From NCBI GenBank assembly GCA_028284415.1, contig JANQRU010000001.1:62001-126000 (forward strand): a stretch of 64,000 nt of DNA. The letters run 5' to 3'. This stretch comes from Pyrinomonadaceae bacterium. Lineage in GTDB: Bacteria; Acidobacteriota; Blastocatellia; Pyrinomonadales; Pyrinomonadaceae. Each line of letters opens with the position of its first letter. Position 1 is the stretch's first letter. Positions 1-9,774 of the stretch are shown here, one piece after another. The notes under the pieces were generated by a model. It saw nothing but the letters and a program-made list of their open reading frames with translations. It made no database searches and was not told the origin of the DNA. The position numbers and the translations under genes were made by a program.

Positions 1-467
1 TGGGGGGTATTTTGTATGGTTTGGGCGATGATATATTGCCAAAAGGAATTAAATTGCCCGAAATAAAGCCTCTATTAAGTCTTTACACGAAAATTGCTCA
101 TCTAAAGAAAGTCCCAAAAGATGAGACAATCGGATATGGGAGAACCTACAAAACTCAAAAAGATTCGATAATTGCAACAATACCAATCGGTTATCAAGAT
201 GGTTACTCAAGAGGGCTTTCAAATAAAGGCAAAGTCATTATAAATGGAAAACTTGCTCCAATTGTTGGAAGAATTTCTATGGATTGGACAATCATTGATG
301 TTACAGAAATTCAGAATGTAAATGTTGATGATAAAGTTACATTGATCGGACAAGAGAAAAACTTGGAAATTAAAAGTGTAGATTTAGCAAAGATTACTAA
401 TACTATTTCGTATGAAATTACTTGTGGTATAAACCAACGGGTTGAAAAAATATATGTTGGAAGCTAA
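1..467 (+). CDS. alr: Alanine racemase, C-terminal part (cut by window edge)
   Basis: PLP-dependent alanine racemase, which makes D-alanine for peptidoglycan. The reading frame is open to the left edge; the first codons read GGILYGLGDD, matching the family's R-P-G-x-x-x-Y-G segment, so the true start lies outside the window. The C-terminal domain is complete: the catalytic-base tyrosine sits in GYGRTY, followed by PIGYQDGYSR and the active-site loop GRISMDW. The gene ends in a short overlap with the acyltransferase gene that follows, which suggests co-transcription. Identity is secure; only the missing N-terminal PLP-lysine domain cannot be checked. Confidence 0.93.
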   Translation, partial: GGILYGLGDDILPKGIKLPEIKPLLSLYTKIAHLKKVPKDETIGYGRTYKTQKDSIIATIPIGYQDGYSRGLSNKGKVIINGKLAPIVGRISMDWTIIDVTEIQNVNVDDKVTLIGQEKNLEIKSVDLAKITNTISYEITCGINQRVEKIYVGS

Positions 468-1131
468 TAAAAAAGCTTGGTTTGATAAGATTTTTTATAT
501 TTATAATAAAAATTTACTCAGACGGCGTTTTAATTCTTTTTTGGTTTCCGGGATAGAAAATTTAAGTCAGAGAAATAAAGAAATTCCAACTCTTATTTAT
601 TCTAATCATTCGAGTTGGTGGGATGGTTTAGTTCTTTATCATATAGGAAAACAAATAAATCTAGATCATTATGTAATGATGGAAGAAAAGCAGTTGGTTA
701 ATCTTCCGCTGTTTAGAAAATTAGGAGCATTCTCTGTAGTTCGTGAAAACCCAAGAGAAGCTATAAAAAGCATAAATTACACTGTCAAGATACTAAAAGA
801 AAAATCTGATCGAGCAGTTTGGATATTCCCCCAAGGTGAAATCCAACCTAACGACACAAGACCGATTAATTTTTTCAATGGTTTAACAAAGATAATCAGT
901 AAGCTGGAAACTGCCCAAGTAATTTGTGCAGCAATGAGATTTGAATTTTTGGGTGAGTACAAACCAAATATCTTTGTAAAATTTACGAAACCGGAATTGA
1001 TTGAAGACTTAAAGAAGAACGAAGCCAGAGTATTAACAAACAAATTTTCTAAAAAGTTAGCTGGTAATTTAGATTCAATAAAGAAGCAGATTTTGAATCA
1101 AAATCATTCAGAATTTAGCAATATAATTTAA
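454..1131 (+). CDS. PlsC-like 1-acylglycerol-3-phosphate acyltransferase
   Basis: Predicted phospholipid/glycerolipid acyltransferase of the PlsC (LPLAT) superfamily, acting at the inner membrane face. The catalytic NHxxxxD box is seen as NHSSWWDG about 50 residues in, and the glycerolipid-binding block as FPQGEIQPND near residue 130. No strong transmembrane helix is evident, so it may be peripheral. I chose the ATG at 454; an in-frame TTG at 442 would add four residues. It overlaps the end of alr by 14 bases. The exact acyl acceptor cannot be told from sequence; a carotenoid or ornithine-lipid acyltransferase is possible. Confidence 0.8.
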   Translation: MLEANKKAWFDKIFYIYNKNLLRRRFNSFLVSGIENLSQRNKEIPTLIYSNHSSWWDGLVLYHIGKQINLDHYVMMEEKQLVNLPLFRKLGAFSVVRENPREAIKSINYTVKILKEKSDRAVWIFPQGEIQPNDTRPINFFNGLTKIISKLETAQVICAAMRFEFLGEYKPNIFVKFTKPELIEDLKKNEARVLTNKFSKKLAGNLDSIKKQILNQNHSEFSNII

Positions 1132-1142
1132 TAAATTAGTAA

Positions 1143-1844
1143 ATGTCTTTCCCTAAATCATCATCCATCGAAATGCCAATCTTACAAGAGCTTACAGCAA
1201 TTGGTGGCTCAGATGATGTGCGGTTTTTGTATGAAAGATTAACAGCTTATTTTCCGCAACTAACAATTCAAGAGATTAGAAAAATTCAGACCAACAAACT
1301 ACCAAATTGGAAAAAACACGTTCAAAAAGCAGGAAGAGAACTTGATGACAAAGGTTTAATTACTCGTCAAAGAGGTTTTTGGAAAATAACTGAAAAAGGT
1401 CAGAAACTTGTAGAAGAAGAAACTTCGGGATTTGAGATTAGCTCAGAGAATGAAAAGCAATTATCCCACAAAGATATTCAGAATTTATTAATCGAGATTG
1501 GTAATATCCTGGGTTTTTATACTGAAATGGAATTTGAATTTTACGATGTAGTTTGGCGTGAAGTTCCGCAAGCAGCACGTTTATCCCACGTTTTTGAAGT
1601 TCAAAGCAAAGGAAACATTGATTCAGCTTTTGCGAAGTTGAAGCGTGCCTATGAAGCTCAACGCTCAAAGATTTTTTTAGTCATTTCCAGCGAGAGAGAT
1701 TTTAACCGAGCAAAAAAATCACTCGCTCAAGAATTTCAAGAAATAAACAATGAAATTACGCTCATTACTTTTGCTCAAGTTCAAAAAGTCCACCAAAATA
1801 CCACAAATATTAAAGATATTCTCTCAAAACTAATCGAAAGTTAA
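1143..1844 (+). CDS. Mrr-N-like winged-helix protein with possible nuclease-like C-terminus
   Basis: A 233-residue protein. The N-terminal half (about 10-90) looks like the winged-helix Mrr_N domain of type IV restriction proteins: a PILQEL start, then KAGRELDDKGLITRQRGFWKIT, in which the wing ends in the usual G-x-W-x-I-T. The C-terminal half has an alpha/beta pattern with FYDVVW, then HVFEVQSKG, and a later LVISSERD strand, which resembles a D...ExK-type nuclease fold with Gln or Lys at the last catalytic position. It stands alone with no methylase. It could be a DNA-binding regulator or a stand-alone restriction-like protein; the function is not settled. Confidence 0.5.
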   Translation: MSFPKSSSIEMPILQELTAIGGSDDVRFLYERLTAYFPQLTIQEIRKIQTNKLPNWKKHVQKAGRELDDKGLITRQRGFWKITEKGQKLVEEETSGFEISSENEKQLSHKDIQNLLIEIGNILGFYTEMEFEFYDVVWREVPQAARLSHVFEVQSKGNIDSAFAKLKRAYEAQRSKIFLVISSERDFNRAKKSLAQEFQEINNEITLITFAQVQKVHQNTTNIKDILSKLIES

Positions 1845-1885
1845 GATTTTCTTCATAATAGGTTAAAATTAGTGAAATAATAATT

Positions 1886-4480
1886 ATGAAGAATGCAACG
1901 CCGATTCGTCGGCAGTATTTAGAAATTAAAGATAAGCATAAAGACTCAATTTTGCTTTTTCGTTTAGGTGACTTTTACGAAGCATTTGATGATGACGCTA
2001 AGCTTGTTTCACGCGAATTAAACATTTCCTTAACGACAAAACCTATGGGAAAAGATATTCGTGTGCCCTTGGCTGGAATACCTCATTATGTTTTAGAAAA
2101 ACATCTGGCAACACTAATATCTAAAGGACATAGGGTTGCGATTTGTGAGCAAACAAGTAGTGTTCCTATAAAAGGAAAAGATGGCAAAAAGCTTATAAAA
2201 AGGGAGGTTACAAGAATAGTTACAGCAGGAACTGTCATTGAACCTCAACTATTAGATAGCAAATCCAATAATTATTTAGTTTCATTTATTAGTGACGGCA
2301 ATAAAGCAGGAATTGCCTACGCAGATATTTCAACGGGGGATTTTTCTGCAACTGAAATACCAAATTCTGAAGCCCTTACGGAATTGAGCCGAATTTCCCC
2401 GGCAGAGATTATTTTGTGTGAGAATGAAGAGATTCAAGATGAAGACTTGCCTCAATTCGTCACCAAATTAAAAAAGAAAGAGTTTGAATATAAAAACGCT
2501 CGAAAAACTATTTTCAAGCATTTTAATACCAAAACGCTGAAGCCTTTCGGACTAGATAAGTCACCCTTGGCAGTATCGGCTGCAGGGGCATTGATCTCAT
2601 ATCTCAATCACATTCAGGCAGGAAATTCTGAGCAAATAACACGTTTAACAAGCTATGACAGCCATTCTTTTATGGTGCTTGATAAGAAGACATATCGAAG
2701 CTTAGAAATCTTTAATAGCGAATCAGGTAAAAGTCTTTTATCAATTATTGACGATACCAGAACTTCGATGGGAGGAAGACTTGTCAGAAATTGGTTACGC
2801 CAACCTTCTTTGGATGCGACAGAAATTTACCGTCGGCAGGAACATGTATCCTGGTTTTTTGAAAATAAAAAGGAACGCGAAAATTTAAGAGAATTATTAG
2901 AGCAAATTGCTGATTTGGAAAGGCTTAGCGGAAGAGCCAGAGCAAATTATATAACAGCTTTTGAAATTCGTAATTTTGGATTGAGTCTGCAAATGATTCC
3001 CAAAATTAAGAAAATTTTGCAAAAAGATACCGTCAGATTTGGTCAACTGTTAGCACATCTTCCAGAGTGCCGAGAGATTTCTGAACTTATTGAGATGAGC
3101 ATATCCGATGAATTACCTTCACAATATGTTGAGCAAGTTGGCATTATCAAAGATGGATTTTCAGAAGAGTTGGATAAATTAAGAGCTAATCTAGATGAGG
3201 GAAAAAATTATCTAGCTGAATTAGAAAAAAGAGAAAGGGAAAAAACGGGAATAAAAAGTTTAAGGGTTGGATTTAATAAGGTTTTTGGTTATTACATCGA
3301 AGTAACCAAGCCAAATTTACACCTTGTTCCAAGTCATTATAATCGCAAACAAACCCTGATTCCTTCCGAAAGATTTGTCACACTTGAATTAAAAGAGCAT
3401 GAATCAATGGTTATACATGCTCAGGAAAGAATTGCTGAGCTTGAGAATAATTTATTTAGGCAAATCTGTAACGAAATTGGCAGTAAACGACAGGAAATCC
3501 TCTTAGCTGCAAGAACTATCGCCTATCTGGATGTTATTTGCTCTTTTGCAGAAATAGCAGCTACAAATAAATTTACTAGACCAACAGTAAATGACACATC
3601 ACTCTTAAGGATAAAAAAAGGACGACATCCGGCAGTAGAAAGCATTCTCAATGAAGAAGATAAAAACTTTGTTGCTAATGACTCGGCTTTGAATGGAAAT
3701 AATGCTCCCCAGATTGCATTAATAACAGGACCAAATGCTTCGGGCAAATCAACTTATCTAAGACAGGTTGCAACAATCATTTTAATGGCTCAAATTGGGA
3801 GTTTTGTACCTGCTGAAGAAGCGGTTGTTGGAATTTGCGATCGAATTTTTACGAGAATTGGGCTTTATGATCGGATAGGAAGCGGTGAATCTACATTTAT
3901 GACAGAAATGATAGAAACTGCAGAAATTCTCCACCACACGACACCTAAAAGCCTGATTTTACTTGACGAACTTGGACGCGGAACTTCAACTTATGACGGT
4001 CTTTCTGTTGCTCGCTCAGTTCTGGAATTCATCCACAATCATTCAAAAATCAAATCAAAAACTCTTTTCGCAACTCATTATCATGAACTTGCGGAACTTG
4101 AGAGTTTATTACCAAACATCGAGAACCTGCATTTTGAAATAATTGAAGAAGGAGACGAAATCAATTTCACATACGAACTTAGTAAGGGAACTGCACTTAA
4201 AAGTTATGGAGTTTACGCCGCAAAGATCGCAGGCTTACCAAAACCAGTCATCAGACGTGCGACTGAATTATTAAAAGAATATGAAAAGGATATCCCAACT
4301 CCAAATAATATCAATTCCAGTTCAAATATGAATGAACTTGAAAAAGCTTTGTCAGAAATTGATACAGATTCACTTTCACCTGTTGAAGCTTTAATGAAAT
4401 TGTATGAGTTAAAAGAACTTTCAAAGAAAGAGTCTCATTCTACTGATAACAAAGCTTTTCTTAGAAAAGTAGGAAGCTAA
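1886..4480 (+). CDS. mutS: DNA mismatch repair protein MutS
   Basis: Mismatch-recognition ATPase, 864 residues, the usual MutS1 length. The N-terminal mismatch-binding domain carries the Phe-x-Glu motif in LGDFYEAF. The clamp/lever region follows, then the ATPase core with Walker A GPNASGKST near residue 615, the Walker B region LILLDELGRGTSTYDG and the switch histidine in ATHYHEL. The C-terminal tail is short. The start ATG at 1886 gives the expected N-terminus (ATPIRRQYLEIK). No mutL is next to it. The gene is convergent with the mlaD-like gene after a short spacer. Confidence 0.97.
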   Translation: MKNATPIRRQYLEIKDKHKDSILLFRLGDFYEAFDDDAKLVSRELNISLTTKPMGKDIRVPLAGIPHYVLEKHLATLISKGHRVAICEQTSSVPIKGKDGKKLIKREVTRIVTAGTVIEPQLLDSKSNNYLVSFISDGNKAGIAYADISTGDFSATEIPNSEALTELSRISPAEIILCENEEIQDEDLPQFVTKLKKKEFEYKNARKTIFKHFNTKTLKPFGLDKSPLAVSAAGALISYLNHIQAGNSEQITRLTSYDSHSFMVLDKKTYRSLEIFNSESGKSLLSIIDDTRTSMGGRLVRNWLRQPSLDATEIYRRQEHVSWFFENKKERENLRELLEQIADLERLSGRARANYITAFEIRNFGLSLQMIPKIKKILQKDTVRFGQLLAHLPECREISELIEMSISDELPSQYVEQVGIIKDGFSEELDKLRANLDEGKNYLAELEKREREKTGIKSLRVGFNKVFGYYIEVTKPNLHLVPSHYNRKQTLIPSERFVTLELKEHESMVIHAQERIAELENNLFRQICNEIGSKRQEILLAARTIAYLDVICSFAEIAATNKFTRPTVNDTSLLRIKKGRHPAVESILNEEDKNFVANDSALNGNNAPQIALITGPNASGKSTYLRQVATIILMAQIGSFVPAEEAVVGICDRIFTRIGLYDRIGSGESTFMTEMIETAEILHHTTPKSLILLDELGRGTSTYDGLSVARSVLEFIHNHSKIKSKTLFATHYHELAELESLLPNIENLHFEIIEEGDEINFTYELSKGTALKSYGVYAAKIAGLPKPVIRRATELLKEYEKDIPTPNNINSSSNMNELEKALSEIDTDSLSPVEALMKLYELKELSKKESHSTDNKAFLRKVGS

Positions 4481-4536
4481 GTATTACCTTAAATATCAGT
4501 ATTCCAATTCCAATTTGAAATAAAACATTGATGGTT

Positions 4537-5763
4537 TTAGAAGAGTTTGAACTTAATCGTCAAGTACTTTCTCGGGTTTTGACGGAAATCATATATTAAT
4601 TTAGTGCTTTCGCTCGAAAGCTGATTTACATTAGACATAGTTTGGTTGAGATTATTGTAGAGAGTTTCATCAGTCAGAAGCTTCCCAAAAGTTCCTTTTC
4701 CGCTTTGAGCATCATTTAGAACAGTATCTACTTTTGTTGTGAGCGTGTTGAGTTTTGTTAAGGCTGTTCTAGCTTCTTCGTATAATTTTTCGTCTTTTAA
4801 GAATTTGCCTGCTGTACCTTTACCCTCATTTAATTCTTTTGTAATGGTTTCAAAATCACTTGAAATTTGATTTAGACGTTTGATAGCAGGTTTAATGTCT
4901 TTCATTGATTCGCGGACGTCTTTGATTGTTGCCTGTGCGTCATTATAAAGAGCCTCATCGGTTAAGAATTTACCTGCAGTTCCTTTACCGCTTTGAAGGT
5001 CTTTTGAAATTTTCTCCAAAGTCGCTACAGATTTATTGATGCTGTTGTAAAGTTCAGGATCATTTAGAAGTTTACCGGCTGTTCCTTCTCCAGCCTTTAC
5101 TTTATCAATAAGGGTTTGAACCTTAACCATAGAAAGTTTGGCTTCTCCTAGAGTTGCATCCAGATTTTTGTAAACATCATCGTTATTAATAAATTGTCCC
5201 AAAGTTCCATCGCCCTGATTAGCTTTGTTCAGTATTTCATTGGTTGGGACAGCAAGTTTATTAATCTGTTGCAAAAGGTCATTCCCGGTTTGAGTTAATT
5301 GATTGATAGAAATTGCTGCACTAGAATCCAACACATGATTGGTCGAAACTGCCGAACCCTCAGGTGTGCCGGGAGTAATATTAATCATTTTGTCATTTGC
5401 TAAAACGCTTGTGGCGATTAGTTGAGCAGTTGAATCAGTACGAATTCTTTGAGTAATCGCTTTTCCATCGAGTGTTGTATCAACTGAAAGAATTGCTTCT
5501 ATTTTCGCATCTTCAGGGTTATCAGGAGGCAATAGTCTAATTTGTGTTACCTTACCAATATTTACGCCAGCAAGTTGTACTTCGGCTCCTTCCCGCAAGC
5601 CGTCAGCACTTGTGAATCTTGCACGCAATTTTAGTCGTTCAGCGAAAGGGTTAAAATCTCCGGTTGAATTGAGGATTAGAAATCCCAACACAGCAAGTCC
5701 AAAAAGAACAAATATCCCAACACGCAACTGACTAAAACCGATATTTTTTTGACTCTTAGGCAT
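4537..5763 (-). CDS. mlaD: MlaD-like MCE-domain substrate-binding protein
   Basis: Membrane-anchored periplasmic lipid-binding subunit of an Mla/MCE transporter. One N-terminal transmembrane helix (about residues 12-30) is followed by a single MCE domain, with a strand-rich region of the form ADGLREGAEVQLAGVNIGKV. The rest is helical and holds five copies of a repeat of the form G-x-G-T-x-G-x-hydrophobic-hydrophobic-x-D-x-x-hydrophobic-Y, spaced about 35-55 residues apart. Such tails in MCE proteins form or decorate periplasm-spanning tubes. It is the last gene of an E-F-D operon on the minus strand; B, C and A partners are not next to it. Confidence 0.88.
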   Translation of the reverse strand: MPKSQKNIGFSQLRVGIFVLFGLAVLGFLILNSTGDFNPFAERLKLRARFTSADGLREGAEVQLAGVNIGKVTQIRLLPPDNPEDAKIEAILSVDTTLDGKAITQRIRTDSTAQLIATSVLANDKMINITPGTPEGSAVSTNHVLDSSAAISINQLTQTGNDLLQQINKLAVPTNEILNKANQGDGTLGQFINNDDVYKNLDATLGEAKLSMVKVQTLIDKVKAGEGTAGKLLNDPELYNSINKSVATLEKISKDLQSGKGTAGKFLTDEALYNDAQATIKDVRESMKDIKPAIKRLNQISSDFETITKELNEGKGTAGKFLKDEKLYEEARTALTKLNTLTTKVDTVLNDAQSGKGTFGKLLTDETLYNNLNQTMSNVNQLSSESTKLIYDFRQNPRKYLTIKFKLF

Positions 5764-5851
5764 AATAACTAATAAAGCTTGAATATATTAATTTTTGATT
5801 TTTCAATTAAACAAGATTTTGCTGAAAAAAAGCAACTATTTTCTTTTGAAA

Positions 5852-6757
5852 CTACTTGCCGTTTAGAAATTTTTGAATGTATGGATCTCTGTTTGTACGT
5901 AGTTCTTCTTCTTTCCCTTCAAAGATAATTTTCCCCTCATTTATCATTATTATTTCTGTATTAATAAGACATAATCTTTCACCTTCTTCCTCAAAAACAA
6001 TATTTCCTTCTTCATCGTGAATCGCATACTCTTGAGCAAGATAATCAAGATTTTTCATTTCATGTGTAACAAAGATAGAGGACACATCTTGAATATCTCT
6101 TAATTTGATAGCCAATTCACAGATCGTGCGAGCTGTTGGCGGGTCTAGACCAGCTGTAGGTTCATCAAACAAAACAATGTTTGGTTCGCCAACTAAAGCT
6201 CTGGCTATTCCGACTCTGCGACGCATTCCACCCGATAGTTCAGATGGCATTTTATCAATAGCTTCTTCCAGATCAACAAACTGAAGCATACGTTCGACTT
6301 CTTCTCTAACAAGCTCTTCTTCAACGTCTTTTTCATGTAGGCGATAAGCAACATTGTCATATACCGAGAGTGAATCAAATAATGCTCCTTCTTGAAACAC
6401 CATCCCCATATTTTCTCTGACTTTCATCATTTGAGACTCAGAGAAATATGTTATGTCTTCACCGTTTATTAAAACTTCACCATCATCTGGCTTTAGCAAA
6501 CCAAGTGTTAGTCGTATTGTTGTGGATTTGCCGCTACCGCTGCGTCCAAGAATGATTTTGGTTTCGCCCTTTCTGACTTTGAAGCTAACACCATCTAGAA
6601 TAACTTTTTCATCAAAAGCAAGGCGGACATCCTTGAATTCAATCGCTGGAACAGCTCTGTCTGCTCGAAAGAAAGAATGCCCGAATTCGGGTGACTGTCG
6701 TTCAGTCTTTTCTTCGACTTCTTCATTTTCTATTTTTTTTTCTTCCGATGAAAGCAT
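5852..6757 (-). CDS. mlaF: MlaF-like ABC transporter ATPase
   Basis: ATPase subunit of the Mla/MCE lipid transporter. It shows Walker [10 protein letters not shown], signature LSGGMRRR, Walker [13 protein letters not shown] and the H-loop THEM. There are two unusual parts: an acidic N-terminal extension of about 39 residues before the ABC core, and an insertion of about 20-25 acidic residues right after the H-loop (around [17 protein letters not shown]), where ordinary MlaF proteins run directly into the last strand. The gene lies 8 bases downstream of mlaE in the same operon, which supports the assignment. Confidence 0.92.
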   Translation of the reverse strand: MLSSEEKKIENEEVEEKTERQSPEFGHSFFRADRAVPAIEFKDVRLAFDEKVILDGVSFKVRKGETKIILGRSGSGKSTTIRLTLGLLKPDDGEVLINGEDITYFSESQMMKVRENMGMVFQEGALFDSLSVYDNVAYRLHEKDVEEELVREEVERMLQFVDLEEAIDKMPSELSGGMRRRVGIARALVGEPNIVLFDEPTAGLDPPTARTICELAIKLRDIQDVSSIFVTHEMKNLDYLAQEYAIHDEEGNIVFEEEGERLCLINTEIIMINEGKIIFEGKEEELRTNRDPYIQKFLNGK

Positions 6758-6765
6758 ATAAAAAA

Positions 6766-7539
6766 CTACGATATAGTTTGAGCGTCTAAGATATGTTGTA
6801 ATCCTCTTGATAAAAAGAAATCAATAATGATAACCACAATTGAAGAGAGCACAACTGCATTTGTTGTTGAACGTCCAACTCCTACGGTTCCGCCTGTTGT
6901 ACTTAATCCCTTATAACAAGAGATGCTTCCGATAATCAGCCCAAATGCTAAAGGTTTAATAACTCCTCCAATTATGTCTTCTACAGTAATCCCGTTTCTT
7001 ACTGACGTTAGAAATACATTGTAATCAAGTCCAAATAAATTGTTAGCTACGACGCCGCCACCCAATATGCCAAAAACATCTGCTGCTACTGTTAATAAAG
7101 GTAACATTAAAATCAAAGCAATTATTCTTGGAGCAACTAGTTTTTTGTAGGGGTCAGTTCCTAAGGCTCTCATTGCATCAATTTGTTGAGAGACTACCAT
7201 TGATCCTAATTCTGCTGAGATGGCTGAACCGATTCTTCCTGAAACCATTAAAGCAGATAGAACGGGACCTAGTTCTCTGATCAATGTAAATGCTACGAGC
7301 TGACCTGTTTGACTTTGACCGCCATAATATTCAAGAGTTGGGTAACTTTGTAAAGTTAAAACTCCACCAGTAAAAAAACCCGTCAGAATAATGATTGGTA
7401 ATGATCCAACACCAATTAAATCCATTTGTTTAACGCTCTCGCTTAAATAGCGAGGCTTGCTAAACAATCCTGAAAAAGCATAGAAAATTAAGAATGTTAT
7501 TTCTTGCAGTTCATATATAAATTTCTTGAGTGGATTCAT
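6766..7539 (-). CDS. mlaE: MlaE-like permease
   Basis: Integral membrane permease of the MlaE (YrbE) family, 257 residues. It has several hydrophobic helices and the family hallmark stretch [27 protein letters not shown] (shown in pieces: LIRELGPVL, then [12 protein letters not shown]), followed by [12 protein letters not shown]. It probably moves phospholipids between membranes with the downstream ATPase and MCE protein. It is the first gene of the operon; the upstream 190 bases hold the terminator of the Spy-like gene and presumably the operon promoter. Confidence 0.94.
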   Translation of the reverse strand: MNPLKKFIYELQEITFLIFYAFSGLFSKPRYLSESVKQMDLIGVGSLPIIILTGFFTGGVLTLQSYPTLEYYGGQSQTGQLVAFTLIRELGPVLSALMVSGRIGSAISAELGSMVVSQQIDAMRALGTDPYKKLVAPRIIALILMLPLLTVAADVFGILGGGVVANNLFGLDYNVFLTSVRNGITVEDIIGGVIKPLAFGLIIGSISCYKGLSTTGGTVGVGRSTTNAVVLSSIVVIIIDFFLSRGLQHILDAQTIS

Positions 7540-7665
7540 AGGAAAGTTTATTAAAAGATATTAAAGCAAAGACGCTAATTCGTAAACTCAAGTAATAAGT
7601 TTATTTTGCATTAATCCTCTAATTTTAAATTGCTCTAAGATTACAATAAGTTACAGAAAAACAAC

Positions 7666-7694
7666 AACAAAAAAGCTGACCAATAAGGTCAGCT
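7666..7694 (-). terminator. Rho-independent terminator after the Spy-like gene
   Basis: Read on the minus strand, an 8-bp stem AGCTGACC / GGTCAGCT with a 5-base loop is followed by TTTTTTG. It lies just past the stop of the Spy/CpxP-like gene and ahead of mlaE, so it separates the two transcription units. Confidence 0.88.
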
Positions 7695-7730
7695 GGTTGA
7701 AAAGAAATTAATATGTTTTTTTAGAGATAT

Positions 7731-8240
7731 TTATTGATTATTTTGTTGCCTTCTTTTTTGCCTATTCAACATTCTCTTTCTACGCATTTCACGTCGTTTT
7801 TTCCTTAACTCAAAATTTCTGCGTATTTCTCTGAATTTAACTAACTGTTCGGGAGTTAGAATATTTCGAATAGCAAGTTCGGATTGAGCACGCAATTTAA
7901 TAATTTCAGCTTGAGCTTCGGCAACTGCTTTTACATTGTTTCTAATTATTGCCTCGTCTGTAACATCAGAATATATCGACATATCGAGCTGTCTTTTAGC
8001 TTGAGCATGTCTCCTCTGGGCAGCTTGCCTCATCGGTTTCATTTTTTGATTGATTAGCCTTACCTGCTGAATTTGCTCTTGGCTCAAACCCAATTCACGC
8101 AAGAGTTTGATCCTTCCGGGTTGGCGATTAGGACGATCAAAACCATTTGATCGTGGATTTTCCACATCAACTTGTGCACACACATAAAATGCACTAAATA
8201 GTAAGGTCAAAAATAAAATTGAGAATCTAAATATCTTCAT
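7731..8240 (-). CDS. Spy/CpxP-like periplasmic protein
   Basis: Small periplasmic helical protein, 169 residues, with a clear signal peptide ending in VCAQ around residue 23. The body has two LTxxQ-like segments typical of Spy/CpxP/zinc-resistance sensors: LGLSQEQIQQVRLINQ and ILTPEQLVKFREIRR. The C-terminus is extremely basic (many Arg/Lys/Gln). A Shine-Dalgarno-like GAGGAT precedes the ATG. It follows an ECF sigma and an anti-sigma gene in the same direction, so it is probably part of an envelope-stress module, as chaperone or stress sensor. Confidence 0.72.
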   Translation of the reverse strand: MKIFRFSILFLTLLFSAFYVCAQVDVENPRSNGFDRPNRQPGRIKLLRELGLSQEQIQQVRLINQKMKPMRQAAQRRHAQAKRQLDMSIYSDVTDEAIIRNNVKAVAEAQAEIIKLRAQSELAIRNILTPEQLVKFREIRRNFELRKKRREMRRKRMLNRQKRRQQNNQ

Positions 8241-8260
8241 TTTTTTATCCTCTAGAAAAA

Positions 8261-9133
8261 TTAATCATCTGAATCATCTTCTTCAACTTCTTCAAATATA
8301 TCTGTTAAATTTATATCTTCATCAGTTGTATCTTCAATAGCAAAATCGCTTAAACTAGGAGCCTTATCTATAACAACAGTGTTTGGTTTTTTATTGTCAA
8401 TTAAGTCTTTTTCATTAATTTTATTATTAACTTTTGGTTTTCTGTTGTTAGCAACTATAACTTTATTTTTTCTAGTTACTCTATTTTTGGACTCGGAGTT
8501 TTTGTTGTTTTTGCGAACAGGGCGTGTAGATTTTGTTGCAGTTTCCTGACGCTTCGGATTTGTTTGCACAGCAATCTCGCTTTCAGGAGCTTCTTGTTTT
8601 CGAAGATCACTATCATTATCTTCAGTACCAACAATCTCAACTTTTTCAGGCTCAATCGGCTTTTCTTGAGTTTCTACAGTCTTTCGAGTATCAATTTGAT
8701 TACTCTTATCTTCTGCAATGTTTTCTGAACCGTTTTGGTATGAGCTAAATAAAAACCAACCAAAAGTAAGCATCAGAACTATTGCAGCAAAGCCCGTCGC
8801 TGTTTTTAGAAACACAGGTGAGAAAAGATTATTTAATCTTTCTAACCAGCCTACTTGTACTGTGTTTGTCTCAACCACTGGAACGGATTCTCTATTTGGC
8901 TCAAATTCAATATTGATGTTTGGTAAAGCCAAATTGTCAAAATCAGAAGATTTCCAGTCCTGAATAGATGTACGAATGGCACCAAATGAAGCAATTTCAT
9001 CAGTGCAATTAGTGCAATTAACCAAATGTGATTCAAATTCGCTCTTTTGAGAATCTGTAAATTCATCATAGATATATGAAATCACTTCTTCACTAAAAGA
9101 GCAGTTTGAATTATTTTTTCTGCTATCAAACAT
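8261..9133 (-). CDS. Zinc-finger anti-sigma factor, membrane anchored
   Basis: The N-terminal zf-HC2-type anti-sigma domain shows Cys followed by HLVNCTNC (H-x3-C-x2-C) within the first 45 residues. One transmembrane helix lies near residue 110-130 (GFAAIVLMLTFGWFLF). The C-terminal half is a charged, low-complexity periplasmic region rich in Lys, Asn, Thr and Glu, ending in an acidic tail. I prefer the ATG at 9133; an in-frame GTG at 9145 is possible. It directly follows the ECF sigma gene, its likely target. Confidence 0.82.
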   Translation of the reverse strand: MFDSRKNNSNCSFSEEVISYIYDEFTDSQKSEFESHLVNCTNCTDEIASFGAIRTSIQDWKSSDFDNLALPNINIEFEPNRESVPVVETNTVQVGWLERLNNLFSPVFLKTATGFAAIVLMLTFGWFLFSSYQNGSENIAEDKSNQIDTRKTVETQEKPIEPEKVEIVGTEDNDSDLRKQEAPESEIAVQTNPKRQETATKSTRPVRKNNKNSESKNRVTRKNKVIVANNRKPKVNNKINEKDLIDNKKPNTVVIDKAPSLSDFAIEDTTDEDINLTDIFEEVEEDDSDD

Positions 9134-9150
9134 TTTTATCACCACAAAGC

Positions 9151-9729
9151 TTAAACAACCTCAAGAGAAGTTCTCTCAAGTTTCATTCTAAGTTGTTTAA
9201 GAGCTGTATAAAGACGGCTTTTAACCGTACTTAACGGCAAGTCCATCGCATCAGAAATTTCTTGAAAAGTCATCTCTTCAAATTCTTTCATTATGACGAC
9301 TTGCTTCAAATCAACGGGGAGAGAGTTTACAGCTTGACGAACAGCGACTAATCTTTCATTTTTTTCAGCTAGACGTGAAGGAGTTTTATTTTTTGGTGCT
9401 ATAAATACTCTTTCTTCTGCCGAATCACTCTCGTCTAAATAACTCTCTGAACGAGTTTTATCACGCCGCTTACGAGTTAAACACTGATTTACAGCAATTC
9501 TGTGAAGCCATGACGAAACCTTGGCTTCACCACGAAAACGACTTAAGTTTTTGTAGGCTGCGATAAATGTATCTTGTGCAGCATCTTTGGCTTCATCTTC
9601 ACGATTGAGCATACCAAAGCAGAGAGCGAAAATTTTACGCTCCCATCGGGTGACGATCTCTCCAAAAGCATTTGGATTTTCATTAACCGCCAACTTTACT
9701 AATTGCTCATCCGTTAGCTCTGAAACCAT
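9151..9729 (-). CDS. ECF (sigma-24 type) RNA polymerase sigma factor
   Basis: Extracytoplasmic-function sigma factor of about 192 residues. Region 2 is evident (NPNAFGEIVTRWERKIF; later DAAQDTFIAAYKNLSRFRG and SWLHRIAVNQCL). Region 4 has the helix-turn-helix FQEISDAMDLPLSTVKSRL. The ATG at 9729 is preferred over an in-frame TTG nine bases upstream. It sits at the head of a sigma / anti-sigma / Spy-like operon, which argues for envelope-stress control. It is distinct from the FliA-like sigma encoded within the secretion island. Confidence 0.93.
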   Translation of the reverse strand: MVSELTDEQLVKLAVNENPNAFGEIVTRWERKIFALCFGMLNREDEAKDAAQDTFIAAYKNLSRFRGEAKVSSWLHRIAVNQCLTRKRRDKTRSESYLDESDSAEERVFIAPKNKTPSRLAEKNERLVAVRQAVNSLPVDLKQVVIMKEFEEMTFQEISDAMDLPLSTVKSRLYTALKQLRMKLERTSLEVV

Positions 9730-9774
9730 AAATCTCAATGCCTAAATTTGCACGAGAATCCTACAAAAAACTTC

